A stretch of DNA of 64,000 nucleotides from Planctomycetaceae bacterium (GTDB taxonomy: Bacteria; Planctomycetota; Phycisphaerae; Tepidisphaerales; Tepidisphaeraceae): positions 62,001 through 126,000 of the forward strand of contig JAIYCY010000032.1 of NCBI GenBank assembly GCA_027487775.1. Direction: 5' to 3'. The position numbers and the translations under genes are program-made. Shown here in pieces: positions 43,146 through 51,943 of this stretch. The notes below the pieces were generated by a model. It was not told where the DNA came from and made no database searches. It saw nothing but the letters and a program-made list of their open reading frames with translations. Each line of letters opens with the position of its first letter. The first letter of the stretch is position 1.

Positions 43146-44840
43146 TCAAATCTTCTCTTCGACCATCTTGATCGCCCCGCAGGGGCATTCCACCGAGCAG
43201 AGTCCGCAACCCTTGCAATACTCGTAGTTGAACTCAAATCGATTGCCAGGGCCCAGCTTGATCACTGCGTTATCCGGACATACGCCATAACAGTTGTCAC
43301 ATTCAAAGCAGTTGCCACAACTCAAACATCGTCGACTTTCGTGCATCGCGTCGGTCTCATCGAGTCCCGAGACGATCTCGGCAAACCCGTCCAGTCGACG
43401 AAGCCCCGCCAATCGCTCCTGAATGTGTTTGGGGGCGTCGGTGTAATACCATGGATTGAGCCGATCAAAGCTGGCGATCTCCTTCACTTTCGGATCGAAC
43501 ACTCCATCATCTCCGCGCGCAGATCCGAGCGTGTAGGGCTTTTCATACACACCACCGGCGAGGAAGGCATCGATGCATCGGGCCGCCTTTTTCCCGTTCC
43601 CCACGCCGTTGGTCACGGTTCGTGTCGCCGGCGTCATGTCTCCGCCCGCAAACACGCCCGCCACGCCGCTCATCATCTGCTGGTCGACCAGCAGCGATCC
43701 ATCCTTGTCAAACTGCAGGCCCGGCATGTTTCGCAGGAATCCGGTCTCGGCCTCCTGTCCGATCGCCAGGATCACCGTATCCGCACCGAGTTCTTCATAC
43801 TCGCCCGTCGGCTCGGGTTGACCCTTGGCATTCAGCTTCATTTTCTCGATGCGGATGGTATCCCGCCCCGGATCGGCCTGCAGATCAGCGATCGTGCTGA
43901 GCCACTTCATCTTCACGCCTTCTTCTTCCGCGTCGATCACTTCGGAGCTGTGCGCCGGCATGCGTTTTCGGTCCCGCCTGTAAACCAGCACCACTTCCTC
44001 CGCACCCAGCCGAAGCGCACTCCGCGCGGCATCCAGCGCGGTATTGCCCCCGCCATACACCGCGACACGTCTGCCCAGCATCGGCGGGCTGTCGCTCTCG
44101 ATGTCACGCAGCATCTTTACCGCATCGATCACGTGACGCGCGTGCCAGTTCGGAATGTCGATCTTCTTGGAAAGCCCGGCCCCGCAGGCAAGAAACACTG
44201 CGTCCGCTCGATCGGTCTCCATCAGCTTCGCAAGATCATCGATCCGCGCACTCTGCACGAATCGAATGCCCATCCGCACGAGCAGATCAAGCTCCGCATC
44301 CAGCACCTCGCGCGGCAAACGATACTTCGGAATCCCATACCGCATCATCCCGCCGGGCTTTTCTCCGGCGTCATAAATCGTCACATGATGACCGAGCCGG
44401 GCACAATGATACGCGCAGCTCAAGCCCGTCGGCCCCGAGCCGATGACGATGACACGCTTGCCAGTCGCGGGCTTCATTTTCGGCAGCCAGCCGTGCTTGA
44501 TCGCCTGATCACCAAGGAATCGCTCGACGGCATGAATGCTGACGGGCTCGTCGAGCTTGGTTCGATTGCACCCCGACTCGCACGGGTGATAGCAGACGCG
44601 TCCATGAATGGCGGGGAACGGATTGTCCTCGACCAGGGCCTGCCACGCCTCTTCGTAGCGCGCTTCTTCGGCCAGGTAGAGCCACGCCTGAATGTTCTCG
44701 CCCGCCGGGCACGCGCGATTGCAAGGCGGAATCCGATCGACATACACCGGACGCTTGGTTCGCCAGGATCCGGTCTTGTTGGCCAACGACGAATCGAGTT
44801 CGAGAGAAATCGCAAACGGAAGTTGGGTATTGGTACTCAT
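43146..44840 (-). CDS. NAD(P)-binding GltD-like oxidoreductase with C-terminal ferredoxin domain
   Basis: The 564-residue protein has an N-terminal Fer4_20 iron-sulfur region (PPCNRACPAGENIQAW, CYHPCESGCNRT), a first Rossmann motif RVIVIGSGPTGLSCAYHCARLGH for FAD, a second GRRVAVYGGGNTALDAAR for NAD(P)H, and AGVFAGGDMTPATRTVTNGVGNGKKA. The C-terminal part has two 4Fe-4S motifs, CLSCGNCFECDNC and CKGCGLCSVEC, which match the delta ferredoxin of pyruvate:ferredoxin oxidoreductase. It follows the beta subunit gene on the same strand. It should pass electrons between the oxidoreductase and NAD(P)H. ATG 44840 is used. Confidence 0.92.
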   Translation of the reverse strand: MSTNTQLPFAISLELDSSLANKTGSWRTKRPVYVDRIPPCNRACPAGENIQAWLYLAEEARYEEAWQALVEDNPFPAIHGRVCYHPCESGCNRTKLDEPVSIHAVERFLGDQAIKHGWLPKMKPATGKRVIVIGSGPTGLSCAYHCARLGHHVTIYDAGEKPGGMMRYGIPKYRLPREVLDAELDLLVRMGIRFVQSARIDDLAKLMETDRADAVFLACGAGLSKKIDIPNWHARHVIDAVKMLRDIESDSPPMLGRRVAVYGGGNTALDAARSALRLGAEEVVLVYRRDRKRMPAHSSEVIDAEEEGVKMKWLSTIADLQADPGRDTIRIEKMKLNAKGQPEPTGEYEELGADTVILAIGQEAETGFLRNMPGLQFDKDGSLLVDQQMMSGVAGVFAGGDMTPATRTVTNGVGNGKKAARCIDAFLAGGVYEKPYTLGSARGDDGVFDPKVKEIASFDRLNPWYYTDAPKHIQERLAGLRRLDGFAEIVSGLDETDAMHESRRCLSCGNCFECDNCYGVCPDNAVIKLGPGNRFEFNYEYCKGCGLCSVECPCGAIKMVEEKI

Positions 44841-44932
44841 GACGAATCTCGATTCCATTTCAATCAAGGAGAATCACATCCACGACATCCATCCGACGAA
44901 CGACCCACCAAGCCAGATCACGATGACACAGT

Positions 44933-45952
44933 TCAAATCTGCAGCGAGATCGGCGGATCTTCGTGCGAATCCAGCAGGCCGTAATCTTCGATGTTCGCGT
45001 CCGCGATCGCCTGAATCCGATCGATCGCCGCGACGTTCGGCGTTTTTCCAAACAGGTGCGCGAATCGTTTCTGCGGCTGCAGGTAGTCCGTGACCGGAAC
45101 CTTGCGTCTGATCTTGGTCGCCTTGACGAGTCGACCGTGCCGCGCTTCATAGAGCGGGAATAAACCCGACTGAACCGCCGCTCGTGCGATCTGAATCGTC
45201 AGCGCCGGATCACTCCCCCAGCCGAGCGGACACGGCACGTGAATGTGAATGTACCGCGCGCCACGAATGCCGACCGCCGTCGTCACCTTCTCTTCGAGGT
45301 CGCGCAGGTCGGCAACTGATGCCGTTGCGACATAGGGAATGCCGTGTGCCATCGCGATCCGTGGCGCGTTCTTGCCTCCGCCAAACTCCTGACCCGGATG
45401 TTCGCCCACGCCCTGTGTCGTCGCGGTAATCGCGGTCGGCGGGGTGCTGCCCGATCGCTGCACGCCTGTGTTCATATACGCTTCGTTGTCGTAGCAGATG
45501 TAGAGCACATCGTCGTTGCGCTCGAACATTCCAGACAAACACCCGAATCCGATGTCCACGGTTCCGCCGTCACCTCCCTGACCGATCACCGTGACCTTCT
45601 TTCCCCGCACGCGCATCGCCGCACTCACACCCGCCGCGACAGCAGGCGCATTCCCGAAGAGCGAATGCAACCACGCCAGCCGCCAACTGCTCTCTGGAAA
45701 CGGCGTTGAAAACACCTCGAGGCATCCGGTCGCGTTCACCGCAATCGCCTGCCCGTTCGTCGCCCGCATCACCGCATCCACTGCGTACCGCGCCCCCAGC
45801 GCCTCGCCACACCCCTGACAGGCGCGATGCCCGCTGTTGAGCGAATTATTCCGATCCACCGTCGCCTGCACACTCCGCATCTCGTCGGAGAGCAGTCGAT
45901 TCCCCACGGTAAACGTGCCCGTTTGATAGAATTTTAGTCTTTGCGATTTCAT
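44933..45952 (-). CDS. porB: 2-oxoacid:ferredoxin oxidoreductase, beta subunit
   Basis: The 339-residue protein binds thiamine diphosphate and a proximal 4Fe-4S cluster. HRACQGCGEALGARYAV supplies two cluster cysteines, and a later PCPLGW has another. The TDP site is VTVIGQGGDGGTVDIGFGCLSG followed by YICYDNEAYMNTGVQRSG, the family signature for pyruvate-type enzymes. Pyruvate is the likely substrate, though 2-oxoglutarate or branched-chain acids cannot be excluded by eye. Coupled genes alpha, gamma and the GltD-like subunit complete the complex. ATG 45952 starts it. Confidence 0.93.
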   Translation of the reverse strand: MKSQRLKFYQTGTFTVGNRLLSDEMRSVQATVDRNNSLNSGHRACQGCGEALGARYAVDAVMRATNGQAIAVNATGCLEVFSTPFPESSWRLAWLHSLFGNAPAVAAGVSAAMRVRGKKVTVIGQGGDGGTVDIGFGCLSGMFERNDDVLYICYDNEAYMNTGVQRSGSTPPTAITATTQGVGEHPGQEFGGGKNAPRIAMAHGIPYVATASVADLRDLEEKVTTAVGIRGARYIHIHVPCPLGWGSDPALTIQIARAAVQSGLFPLYEARHGRLVKATKIRRKVPVTDYLQPQKRFAHLFGKTPNVAAIDRIQAIADANIEDYGLLDSHEDPPISLQI

Positions 45953-46053
45953 CACTGCTGCCCTCGATCCGTTGATTCGACTGTCGGCTGGGGACTGTTG
46001 CTCAACTCTTTCGTTCCATCACTCACGCGCCTGCGGTTCTCAGGTCGGCCCCT

Positions 46054-47331
46054 TCACCGCACAGGCTTGGCAACCTCGACGCCGCTCACGCTTCGCAGCA
46101 CACGCTGCGCTTCGGACTCTCGCCGTTTGACCAATCCGCGGTTGTTGATCGCCTCATGGATCGCCGGCCAGTTCATGTCGAGGAAATGCGGTTCCTCGAC
46201 CTCGCCGGTCTCGATCTGCCTGAACGCACGCACCACCGACTTCTTGGGAATCGGCCTGCCACCGAGGCCCGCGATGATCGTGTTCACCGGCGTATTCAAA
46301 CCGCGCAGCGCCATCCGCGTGTTGCTGGCCAGAATTCCGCCCAGGCCCGTCGCGAGATTCTTCTCAAGGATGATCACGCGTTTTGCGCCCTTGAGCGCTT
46401 CACGCAACGCCTCAAGCGGAAACGGTCGATAGCTGCACAACTTCACCGAGCCGATGCGATGACCTTCATCACGCATCTCATCGACGGCCTCACGGATCGT
46501 CCCGTTGATCGATCCCATCGCCAGCACCAGTGTCTCGGCATCGTCGGCGCGATACGAACTCACCAGCCCGCCGCTGTCGCGTCCGAAATGTCGCTTGAAC
46601 TCCTTACGGAGATTCTCAATCACTTCGACGGCCTGCAGATGTTTGTGATGCAGCAGATATCGCACTTCCATGTACGCATCAGGCCCCACCATCGCGCCGA
46701 TCGTGATCGGATCGGAGGGATCAAGGACTTGCTGCGGCACGAACGGCGGAAGAAACGCATCCACCTGTTCCTGCGACGGCATGTCGACTTCTTCGTATGC
46801 GTGCGTCAGGATAAAGCCGTCCATGCAGACCATCACCGGGCAACTCAATTGCTCGGCCAGCTTGAATGCCTGAATGTGAAGATCGAGCGCTTCCTGATTG
46901 CTCTCGGCGTGAAGTTGAATCCATCCGCTGTCGCGGAGTGCCATCGAATCGGAGTGATCGTTCCAAATGTTGATCGGAGCGCCGATCGCGCGATTGCCGA
47001 TCGTCATCACGATGGGAAGACCGAGGCCCGACGCGTTGTAGACCGCCTCAGCCATGAAGAGCAGGCCCTGACTGCTCGTGGCGGTGTACGTGCGAGCGCC
47101 CGCGGCGCTGGCACCGATCAACGCGCTCAGGGCGGCGAATTCGCTTTCAACATTCATGAACTCGCAAGGTGAAAGCGCTCCGGACTTCACCATCGCGGAC
47201 AGACCTTCGACGATGTGCGTCTGCGGCGTGATCGGGTAACAACTAATCACCTGAGGCCTCGAGAGGGCGATCGCTTCTGCGACTGCGTGGGAGCCTTCAA
47301 CCTGCTTGCGACCGGGCATAAATGTGCTCAT
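46054..47331 (-). CDS. porA: 2-oxoacid:ferredoxin oxidoreductase, alpha subunit
   Basis: The 425-residue subunit has the pyrimidine-binding domain of the enzyme: HAVAEAIALSRPQVISCYPITPQTHIVEGLS, EFMNVESEFAALSALIGASAAGARTYTATSSQGLLFM, and NIWNDHSDSMALRDSGWIQL. The transketolase C-terminal part follows with GSINGTIREAVDEMRDEGHRIG. The conserved glutamate for TDP activation is in the NVESEF segment. ATG 47331 overlaps the TGA of the gamma gene by four bases. It links to the beta gene after a gap of about 100 bases. Confidence 0.95.
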   Translation of the reverse strand: MSTFMPGRKQVEGSHAVAEAIALSRPQVISCYPITPQTHIVEGLSAMVKSGALSPCEFMNVESEFAALSALIGASAAGARTYTATSSQGLLFMAEAVYNASGLGLPIVMTIGNRAIGAPINIWNDHSDSMALRDSGWIQLHAESNQEALDLHIQAFKLAEQLSCPVMVCMDGFILTHAYEEVDMPSQEQVDAFLPPFVPQQVLDPSDPITIGAMVGPDAYMEVRYLLHHKHLQAVEVIENLRKEFKRHFGRDSGGLVSSYRADDAETLVLAMGSINGTIREAVDEMRDEGHRIGSVKLCSYRPFPLEALREALKGAKRVIILEKNLATGLGGILASNTRMALRGLNTPVNTIIAGLGGRPIPKKSVVRAFRQIETGEVEEPHFLDMNWPAIHEAINNRGLVKRRESEAQRVLRSVSGVEVAKPVR

Positions 47332-47924
47332 CGTGCCACCTCCAACACCGCCGAGGTCACCCCGTTGCCCGCCTGCGCCGCTTCATAGCTCGCACGGGCG
47401 GCCGCATGATTTTTTTCCGCGATCGCCGCGCTGAACTTCTCGCTGATCGCCTGCAGAAGGCTGTCGAGTTTGAGATATCCCGTCGCAGCGAGCAGTGCGC
47501 CGAGCATCGCCGCATTCGGTAGCGGTCGCCCGATGTATTGCCGCGCGATCGCGGTCGCGGGCACGAATCGGACGTGTCCCTTCGGCAGATGTTCAACAAC
47601 CGGCCCGAGTCGCGACAATTCGATCGGCGCGGACGCGTTGATCACGACAAATCCCTTCGGATGCAGACCGGCGCACAAACGCGGATCCGAAAGGAGCGTC
47701 GGGTCTTGGATCACGAGCGCGTCCGGCTCGGTGATGGGTTCACGCAATCGGATCGGACGATCATCCATCCGACAAAACGCCACGACCGGAGCACCCATCC
47801 GCTCCGAGCCGAAACTCGGAAACGCCTGCGCCGCCCGCCCTTCTAGAAACGCCGCCACCGACAACAACTCCGCAGCGGTCACTACACCCTGGCCCCCGCG
47901 ACCGTGAATTCTTACCTGCACCAT
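47328..47924 (-). CDS. porG: 2-oxoacid:ferredoxin oxidoreductase, gamma subunit
   Basis: The 198-residue subunit begins VQVRIHGRGGQGVVTAAELLSVAAF, the POR gamma family start, then FPSFGSERMGAPVVAFCRMDD and PNAAMLGALLA. It binds the CoA-handling side of the enzyme. It is the first gene of the operon. GGAGG lies five bases before ATG 47924, and a good promoter is found about 45-75 bases upstream. Confidence 0.95.
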   Translation of the reverse strand: MVQVRIHGRGGQGVVTAAELLSVAAFLEGRAAQAFPSFGSERMGAPVVAFCRMDDRPIRLREPITEPDALVIQDPTLLSDPRLCAGLHPKGFVVINASAPIELSRLGPVVEHLPKGHVRFVPATAIARQYIGRPLPNAAMLGALLAATGYLKLDSLLQAISEKFSAAIAEKNHAAARASYEAAQAGNGVTSAVLEVAR

Positions 47925-47967
47925 GCAGCCTCCATGTCACCGGACATTTTAGTCTTTTGATCGATCG

Positions 47968-47997
47968 ATTTCAAAGTCCAATGTTGACTGTGTCAAC
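47968..47997 (-). promoter_or_regulatory. Predicted sigma-70-type promoter with overlapping palindrome (por operon)
   Basis: On the minus strand the -35 element TTGACA is at 47996-47991, followed by a 17-base spacer and TGAAAT at 47973-47968. The -35 lies in the inverted repeat GTTGAC-ACA-GTCAAC (47997-47983), which could be an operator. A start near 47961 would leave about 37 bases before the porG ATG. Confidence 0.6.
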
Positions 47998-48048
47998 TTG
48001 TCGCAACTTGCCTTGAGCTGGGTGGTTCGCGACGACGTTCATACGCGA

Positions 48049-48081
48049 AAACGCCTGCCTCGTAGTTGGAGGCAGGCGTTT
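48049..48081 (-). terminator. Terminator-like hairpin after the HTH membrane protein gene
   Basis: AAACGCCTGCCTC pairs perfectly over 13 bases with GAGGCAGGCGTTT, with a seven-base loop. On the minus strand the stem ends in TTTT, and it lies 34 bases beyond the stop of the gene at 48115. The stem is symmetrical, so it may act in both directions; it also insulates the por operon from upstream transcription. Confidence 0.8.
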
Positions 48082-48114
48082 GAGTTGTGATCAGATTCTG
48101 TTTGACGTGGCGGG

Positions 48115-49011
48115 TTACTTCTTCTTACCGAGTACGAGCCCGACGACGAAGAAGATGAGGGCAGCCACCGCGCCTCCGCCGAAGACGAAGTACCACGGCG
48201 TCGCGGCTGCGTTGCTCGGGGCGGTCAGGTCGCTGATGAAGGTCTTGGTTCCGGTCACAGCGCCGGCGACAGCGAGGATGCCGACGAGCAGCACCACCAC
48301 AGAAGCCGCAAGCGCCGCAGCGCCGAGTCCCGATCCGACCGCGTCCGGGGCACTCACATACACCGGCGCGCCGCGGCTGGGCATCGGCAACGGAAGCGCC
48401 GCCCCGCCCGCTGCTCCACCGATCGCGCCGCCGATTGCAGTGCCCATTCCGCTCAGGCCGGTCTTGCTGCCACCTTGAATATCTTCGATGACCGGCGCGC
48501 CCAGGCTCGTGTCGTCACGTTCGCGCGAGAGATCGAGCAGGCCCGAACCCGAGCCCATCGCATCCATGTTGATGCCTGAAAGTCCTGAAGACGGACTGAC
48601 GGACGTCTGTGCCATCGGATCCGCACCCGCGCCTGAATCGCCGAGCACGTTGATGCCGCTTCCCGAACCGACACGCGACATTGAAGGCGAAAGCCCGAGG
48701 TCTGTGGCCGTGTCGTCACGGCTTTGCGAATCGGCGAGGCTGATGACGCTTCCGCCAGCGGTTCCTCCGCGTGAGTCGGCGAGTCCGACCATGCCCGCGC
48801 CGGTATCGCTCGGTCCGAGGTCGATCTGGTCGCCACCCGCCAGACCCAATTCCGCCCGCAGGGATTCGACCTGATCGGCCTTGTAACGCACCTGTCCGCC
48901 GTCACGGAACTCGCGAAGGCGGTTTTCCAGCGTGAGCTGCCGGAGGTCGGCTTCGCTGAGGTTCAAAAGCTGCTGCGTCTCTTCGGACGTGTAGAACATC
49001 TTTGCCATCAT
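48115..49011 (-). CDS. Membrane-anchored helix-turn-helix protein, unknown function
   Basis: The 298-residue protein starts with a MerR/excisionase-like HTH (about 1-55: FYTSEETQQLLNLSEADLRQL, LREFRDGGQVRYKADQV). Next is a long linker of about 150 residues rich in Gly, Ser and Asp with repeated GSGSG and LADSR elements. Two membrane helices follow near the C-terminus (AALAASVVVLLVGILAVAGAV and PWYFVFGGGAVAALIFFVVGLVL), ending GKKK. The DNA-binding head would be cytoplasmic. Two ATGs at 49011/49008 follow GGGAG. Similar proteins appear in Phycisphaerae as far as I recall; no function is known to me. Confidence 0.8.
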   Translation of the reverse strand: MMAKMFYTSEETQQLLNLSEADLRQLTLENRLREFRDGGQVRYKADQVESLRAELGLAGGDQIDLGPSDTGAGMVGLADSRGGTAGGSVISLADSQSRDDTATDLGLSPSMSRVGSGSGINVLGDSGAGADPMAQTSVSPSSGLSGINMDAMGSGSGLLDLSRERDDTSLGAPVIEDIQGGSKTGLSGMGTAIGGAIGGAAGGAALPLPMPSRGAPVYVSAPDAVGSGLGAAALAASVVVLLVGILAVAGAVTGTKTFISDLTAPSNAAATPWYFVFGGGAVAALIFFVVGLVLGKKK

Positions 49012-49109
49012 GGTGCGGGACTCCCGATGAAAGTTTTTAGCATGATACCCATCGCCGTCCATGCGCCAAACGAGAGCATCTCAAGTGACGCATCCGAGCC
49101 GACTTCAGT

Positions 49110-49649
49110 CTATCGCGAATTCGGTGATTCAGGGGAGGCGGGCGTTACACCTGCCGGCGGGGTCTCCACTGTGTTATCGACTGTGTTATCGACATTCGGG
49201 GGCTCAGATGAAGGCGACATCGCGGGGGGCAATCGATCCCGATCCCGCTCAAGCTCCAGAAGCTTCTGCACATCACGCGGGGCTGGGAACGTATTGTAGT
49301 CACGGAGCTGACGGTCAAAAACGAACGACCGCGCCGCGACAAGCCGGAGCGATCGATCCGACGGATTGTACTCATACGCAACAAGCGTCTGGGCGTCGAC
49401 GTCCATCACGTAGCAACCCCACTTGTTGCTCGCAAACTGTGCCGGCATCAGAAACAGACCTGCCCCACCGGCGATCGGTTGCGGTACCTGCTGCGCCAAT
49501 GCCTGCGACTCGAAAAGCCCCAGCGATCTGACGGCCCCACGCCCGGCAATCTGCCACGCGATCAATCCGAGGAGTGCCGCATTCAAGAACAGCCCGACGC
49601 GCAGCCAGGTCTGCTTCCGCTCGACTTGCATGCTCGTCGTTGACATCAT
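49110..49649 (-). CDS. Membrane-anchored protein, unknown function
   Basis: The 179-residue protein has one membrane helix near residue 15-33 (LRVGLFLNAALLGLIAWQIAG), and a periplasmic domain with ASNKWGCYVMDVDAQTLVAYEYN and LRLVAARSFVFDRQLRDYNTFP, ending in an acidic and proline-rich tail that contains an exact 12-base duplication giving VDNTVDNTV. AGGAGA precedes ATG 49649 and 49646. The gene lies between rpsA and the HTH membrane protein on the same strand. I recognise no named family. Confidence 0.75.
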   Translation of the reverse strand: MMSTTSMQVERKQTWLRVGLFLNAALLGLIAWQIAGRGAVRSLGLFESQALAQQVPQPIAGGAGLFLMPAQFASNKWGCYVMDVDAQTLVAYEYNPSDRSLRLVAARSFVFDRQLRDYNTFPAPRDVQKLLELERDRDRLPPAMSPSSEPPNVDNTVDNTVETPPAGVTPASPESPNSR

Positions 49650-49714
49650 TTCTCCTGGTCGATTCCGCATGACGCAGAGCCTGGCCCGCCTCAGCATCGA
49701 TCAGACGCCTTGGA

Positions 49715-51202
49715 TTACCAGCCGCTCCTGCCGAAATCGAGACCGCCTTTGAGCATCGACTGACGCTTCTTTTCCTTTTTGAGGTCGGTCGGCGTCGGTT
49801 CGGGTGGCGGCGCGTAAGTGCCGTCGGTCTGCTTGAGGCTCAGTGCCATGCGACGCTGTTCAAGATTCAATTCGAGCACGCGAACTTTGACCACATCGCC
49901 GACCTTCACCACATCCGTGACGTTTTTCACACGACGGTCTGCCAGTTCTGAGATGTGCGCGAGTCCTTCGACATTGGGCTCGAGTTCGATGAACGCACCG
50001 AACTCAGCAGTTCGCAGCACCTTGCCCTCGTGAACTGAGTGCTTGGCATACTTGACCGTCGCCTCCGCCCACGGATCGGCACTGGCCTGCTTCAGGCTGA
50101 AGGTCATGCGTCGGCCGGCGGTATCGAGTGCAATGACGACCAGCGGGATGGTCTGGTTGACCTGGACGACCTGAGCGGGGTTTCGTACGCGTTGCCAGGT
50201 CATTTCGGAAAGCGGGAGCAGACCTTGGATTCCGTCTTCGACTTCGATGAACGCGCCGAAGCTTTCGACCTTCACGACGCGTGCGGTCACTTTCGTGCCG
50301 ACGGGATATTTGGTCTCGACGTCCTTCCAGGGGTCCGACATTGCGGCCTTGAGGCTCAGGCTCAGCTTGCCCTTTTCGCGATCGAACTTCAGGATCTTGA
50401 CTTCGACCATGTCACCGACCTTGACGAGGTCGGCTGGCTTTTGATGACGCGAGTAGGTCATCTCCGAGATGTGGATCAATCCATCCATTCCACCGAGATC
50501 GACGAACGCTCCGAAATCCATCACCGATCGCACGCGACCTTGCCGCGTTTGGCCTTCTTCGATTTCGGCGGCGAGTTTGGTCTTCAGTTCTTCGCGTTCG
50601 CGTTCGATGATTTTGCGGCGTGAGACGACGAGTTTGCGATTGTCCTTGTCGAGTTGTGTGACTTCGACGAGGAGCTTTTGCGAAAGGAAGACGCTGATGT
50701 CTTTGTGGAACTCGATATCGACCTGGCCCGCGGGCATGAAGCCGCGAATTTGACCGACTTTGATTTCGAGTCCGCCTTTGTTCATGCCGTTGACGACGCC
50801 TTCGACGACGCTGCCGACGGTGAGCGAGTCCCAGTCGGTATTGCTGGCGGCTGCGCCTTTGGGCGTGAGTTGATAGAGTCCTTCGCGTGCATCGAATCGT
50901 TCGACGATGACTTCGACGGTGTCGAAGAGTTTTGGTTCGGTGACGAACTGACTGAAGCGTGCCATGCCTTGTGCTTTTCCGGAGAGTTCGACGAGGACGA
51001 AGTCCTTGTTGATGTCGATCTGCTGGATCGAGCCCGCCTGCAGGCCGCGAAGCTTGCCCTTGGGCTGTTTGTCAGGCGTGGCGTCGTCCAACATCTTTTC
51101 GACGTTGACGCCTTCGAGCGCGGCATCGAGCTGCGCTTCGACGGCGGCGTCGGACGGGGGGACGAACTTCTCTTTCGACTCTGTAAACGTGGTGTCGCTC
51201 AT
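49715..51202 (-). CDS. rpsA: 30S ribosomal protein S1
   Basis: The 495-residue protein has five S1 OB-fold repeats, recognisable as GSIQQIDINKDFVLVEL, GSVVEGVVNGMNKGGLEI, GQTRQGRVRSVMDFGAFVDL, GTKVTARVVKVESFGAFIEV and HEGKVLRTAEFGAFIEL, with the usual SEM or HISEL ends. This is one fewer than the six of E. coli S1. A basic C-terminal tail (DLKKEKKRQSMLKGG) follows. S1 brings mRNA to the 30S subunit, which matters in a genome where many genes lack a strong Shine-Dalgarno sequence. ATG 51202 is used because the frame to 51481 has no S1-like sequence. Confidence 0.95.
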   Translation of the reverse strand: MSDTTFTESKEKFVPPSDAAVEAQLDAALEGVNVEKMLDDATPDKQPKGKLRGLQAGSIQQIDINKDFVLVELSGKAQGMARFSQFVTEPKLFDTVEVIVERFDAREGLYQLTPKGAAASNTDWDSLTVGSVVEGVVNGMNKGGLEIKVGQIRGFMPAGQVDIEFHKDISVFLSQKLLVEVTQLDKDNRKLVVSRRKIIEREREELKTKLAAEIEEGQTRQGRVRSVMDFGAFVDLGGMDGLIHISEMTYSRHQKPADLVKVGDMVEVKILKFDREKGKLSLSLKAAMSDPWKDVETKYPVGTKVTARVVKVESFGAFIEVEDGIQGLLPLSEMTWQRVRNPAQVVQVNQTIPLVVIALDTAGRRMTFSLKQASADPWAEATVKYAKHSVHEGKVLRTAEFGAFIELEPNVEGLAHISELADRRVKNVTDVVKVGDVVKVRVLELNLEQRRMALSLKQTDGTYAPPPEPTPTDLKKEKKRQSMLKGGLDFGRSGW

Positions 51203-51384
51203 ACTCGCTTCATTCCAAATCCGCCGTCCCGACGCACGCACGCCGACGACGACAAGGGTTTGATCATAACAACGCCTCATTCGACACGAAAGCACCTTGT
51301 TACCTCCCGTCCGGTTTCTCGCCCGCCCTTGCGACTCACACCCTCCCACTCCCCGCCGAGGTGGACTTCGCCTACCATCCGGCC

Positions 51385-51714
51385 ATGCAGGCCCAACCTC
51401 CTTCCTCGCCACGGCTCGTTCGCCTCGATGCCATGCTCCAAAAGACGCCAGGCGATCCCTTCCTGCACTACGCCCGGGCACTGGAACTCAAGAAGCTTGA
51501 CCAGCTCGAACCCGCACTCGAAAGCCTTGCTCAGACGATCAAGCTCGACGCCCACTACTGCTATGCCTACTACCAGCAGGGCCAGATCTTTGAGCAACTC
51601 CAACGACCCGCCGACGCTCGGAACGCCTACCGCACCGGACTCGACGCCGCCCACCGCGCCGGCGATGCCAAGGCCGCAGGCGAACTCGAGGCGGCCCTCG
51701 ACATGATATCGTAA
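51385..51714 (+). CDS. Small TPR-repeat protein
   Basis: A 109-residue protein with two to three TPR motifs: PFLHYARALELKKLDQLEPALESLAQTIKLDAHYCYAYYQQGQIFEQLQRPADARNAYRTGLDAA is the continuous TPR-like region. It is probably cytoplasmic, with no signal sequence. ATG 51385 is preferred over GTG 51361. Divergent from rpsA; function unknown beyond a scaffold-type role. Confidence 0.8.
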   Translation: MQAQPPSSPRLVRLDAMLQKTPGDPFLHYARALELKKLDQLEPALESLAQTIKLDAHYCYAYYQQGQIFEQLQRPADARNAYRTGLDAAHRAGDAKAAGELEAALDMIS

Positions 51715-51833
51715 ACCCATTCCTATCAGTACCTAAGAGCAACCAATCCACACCCGGTCGTCGCTCGATGCCCTTTCCAACATTTCAGTGGCAAGCGAAA
51801 ATTGCAGCTCTGCCCCTCGATTCTTCTGGCATA

Positions 51834-51852
51834 ATTATACAACTTGTGTAAT
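51834..51852 (+). promoter_or_regulatory. Operator-like palindrome upstream of GntR/LacI-type regulator
   Basis: ATTATACAACTTGTGTAAT is a 19-base inverted repeat with a central C and one mismatch. It is in an AT-rich island within GC-rich sequence, 92 bases before the regulator start, and overlaps TATAAT-like sequence. This suggests an autoregulatory site. Confidence 0.55.
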
Positions 51853-51943
51853 ATTCCGAAGTCATCGAGCGTTTGACATCAGGCGCGTTGTGAAGTTTGG
51901 ACGGGCCCAGTCTGCGCTCAGGGATCATGATCGGGAGGCTTTT

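Noticed and set aside
43080..44984. A 634-codon open frame on the plus strand
   Set aside because: It is antisense to the GltD-like oxidoreductase, whose motifs are clear on the minus strand. Its translation has no recognisable domain; long antisense frames are common at this GC content.
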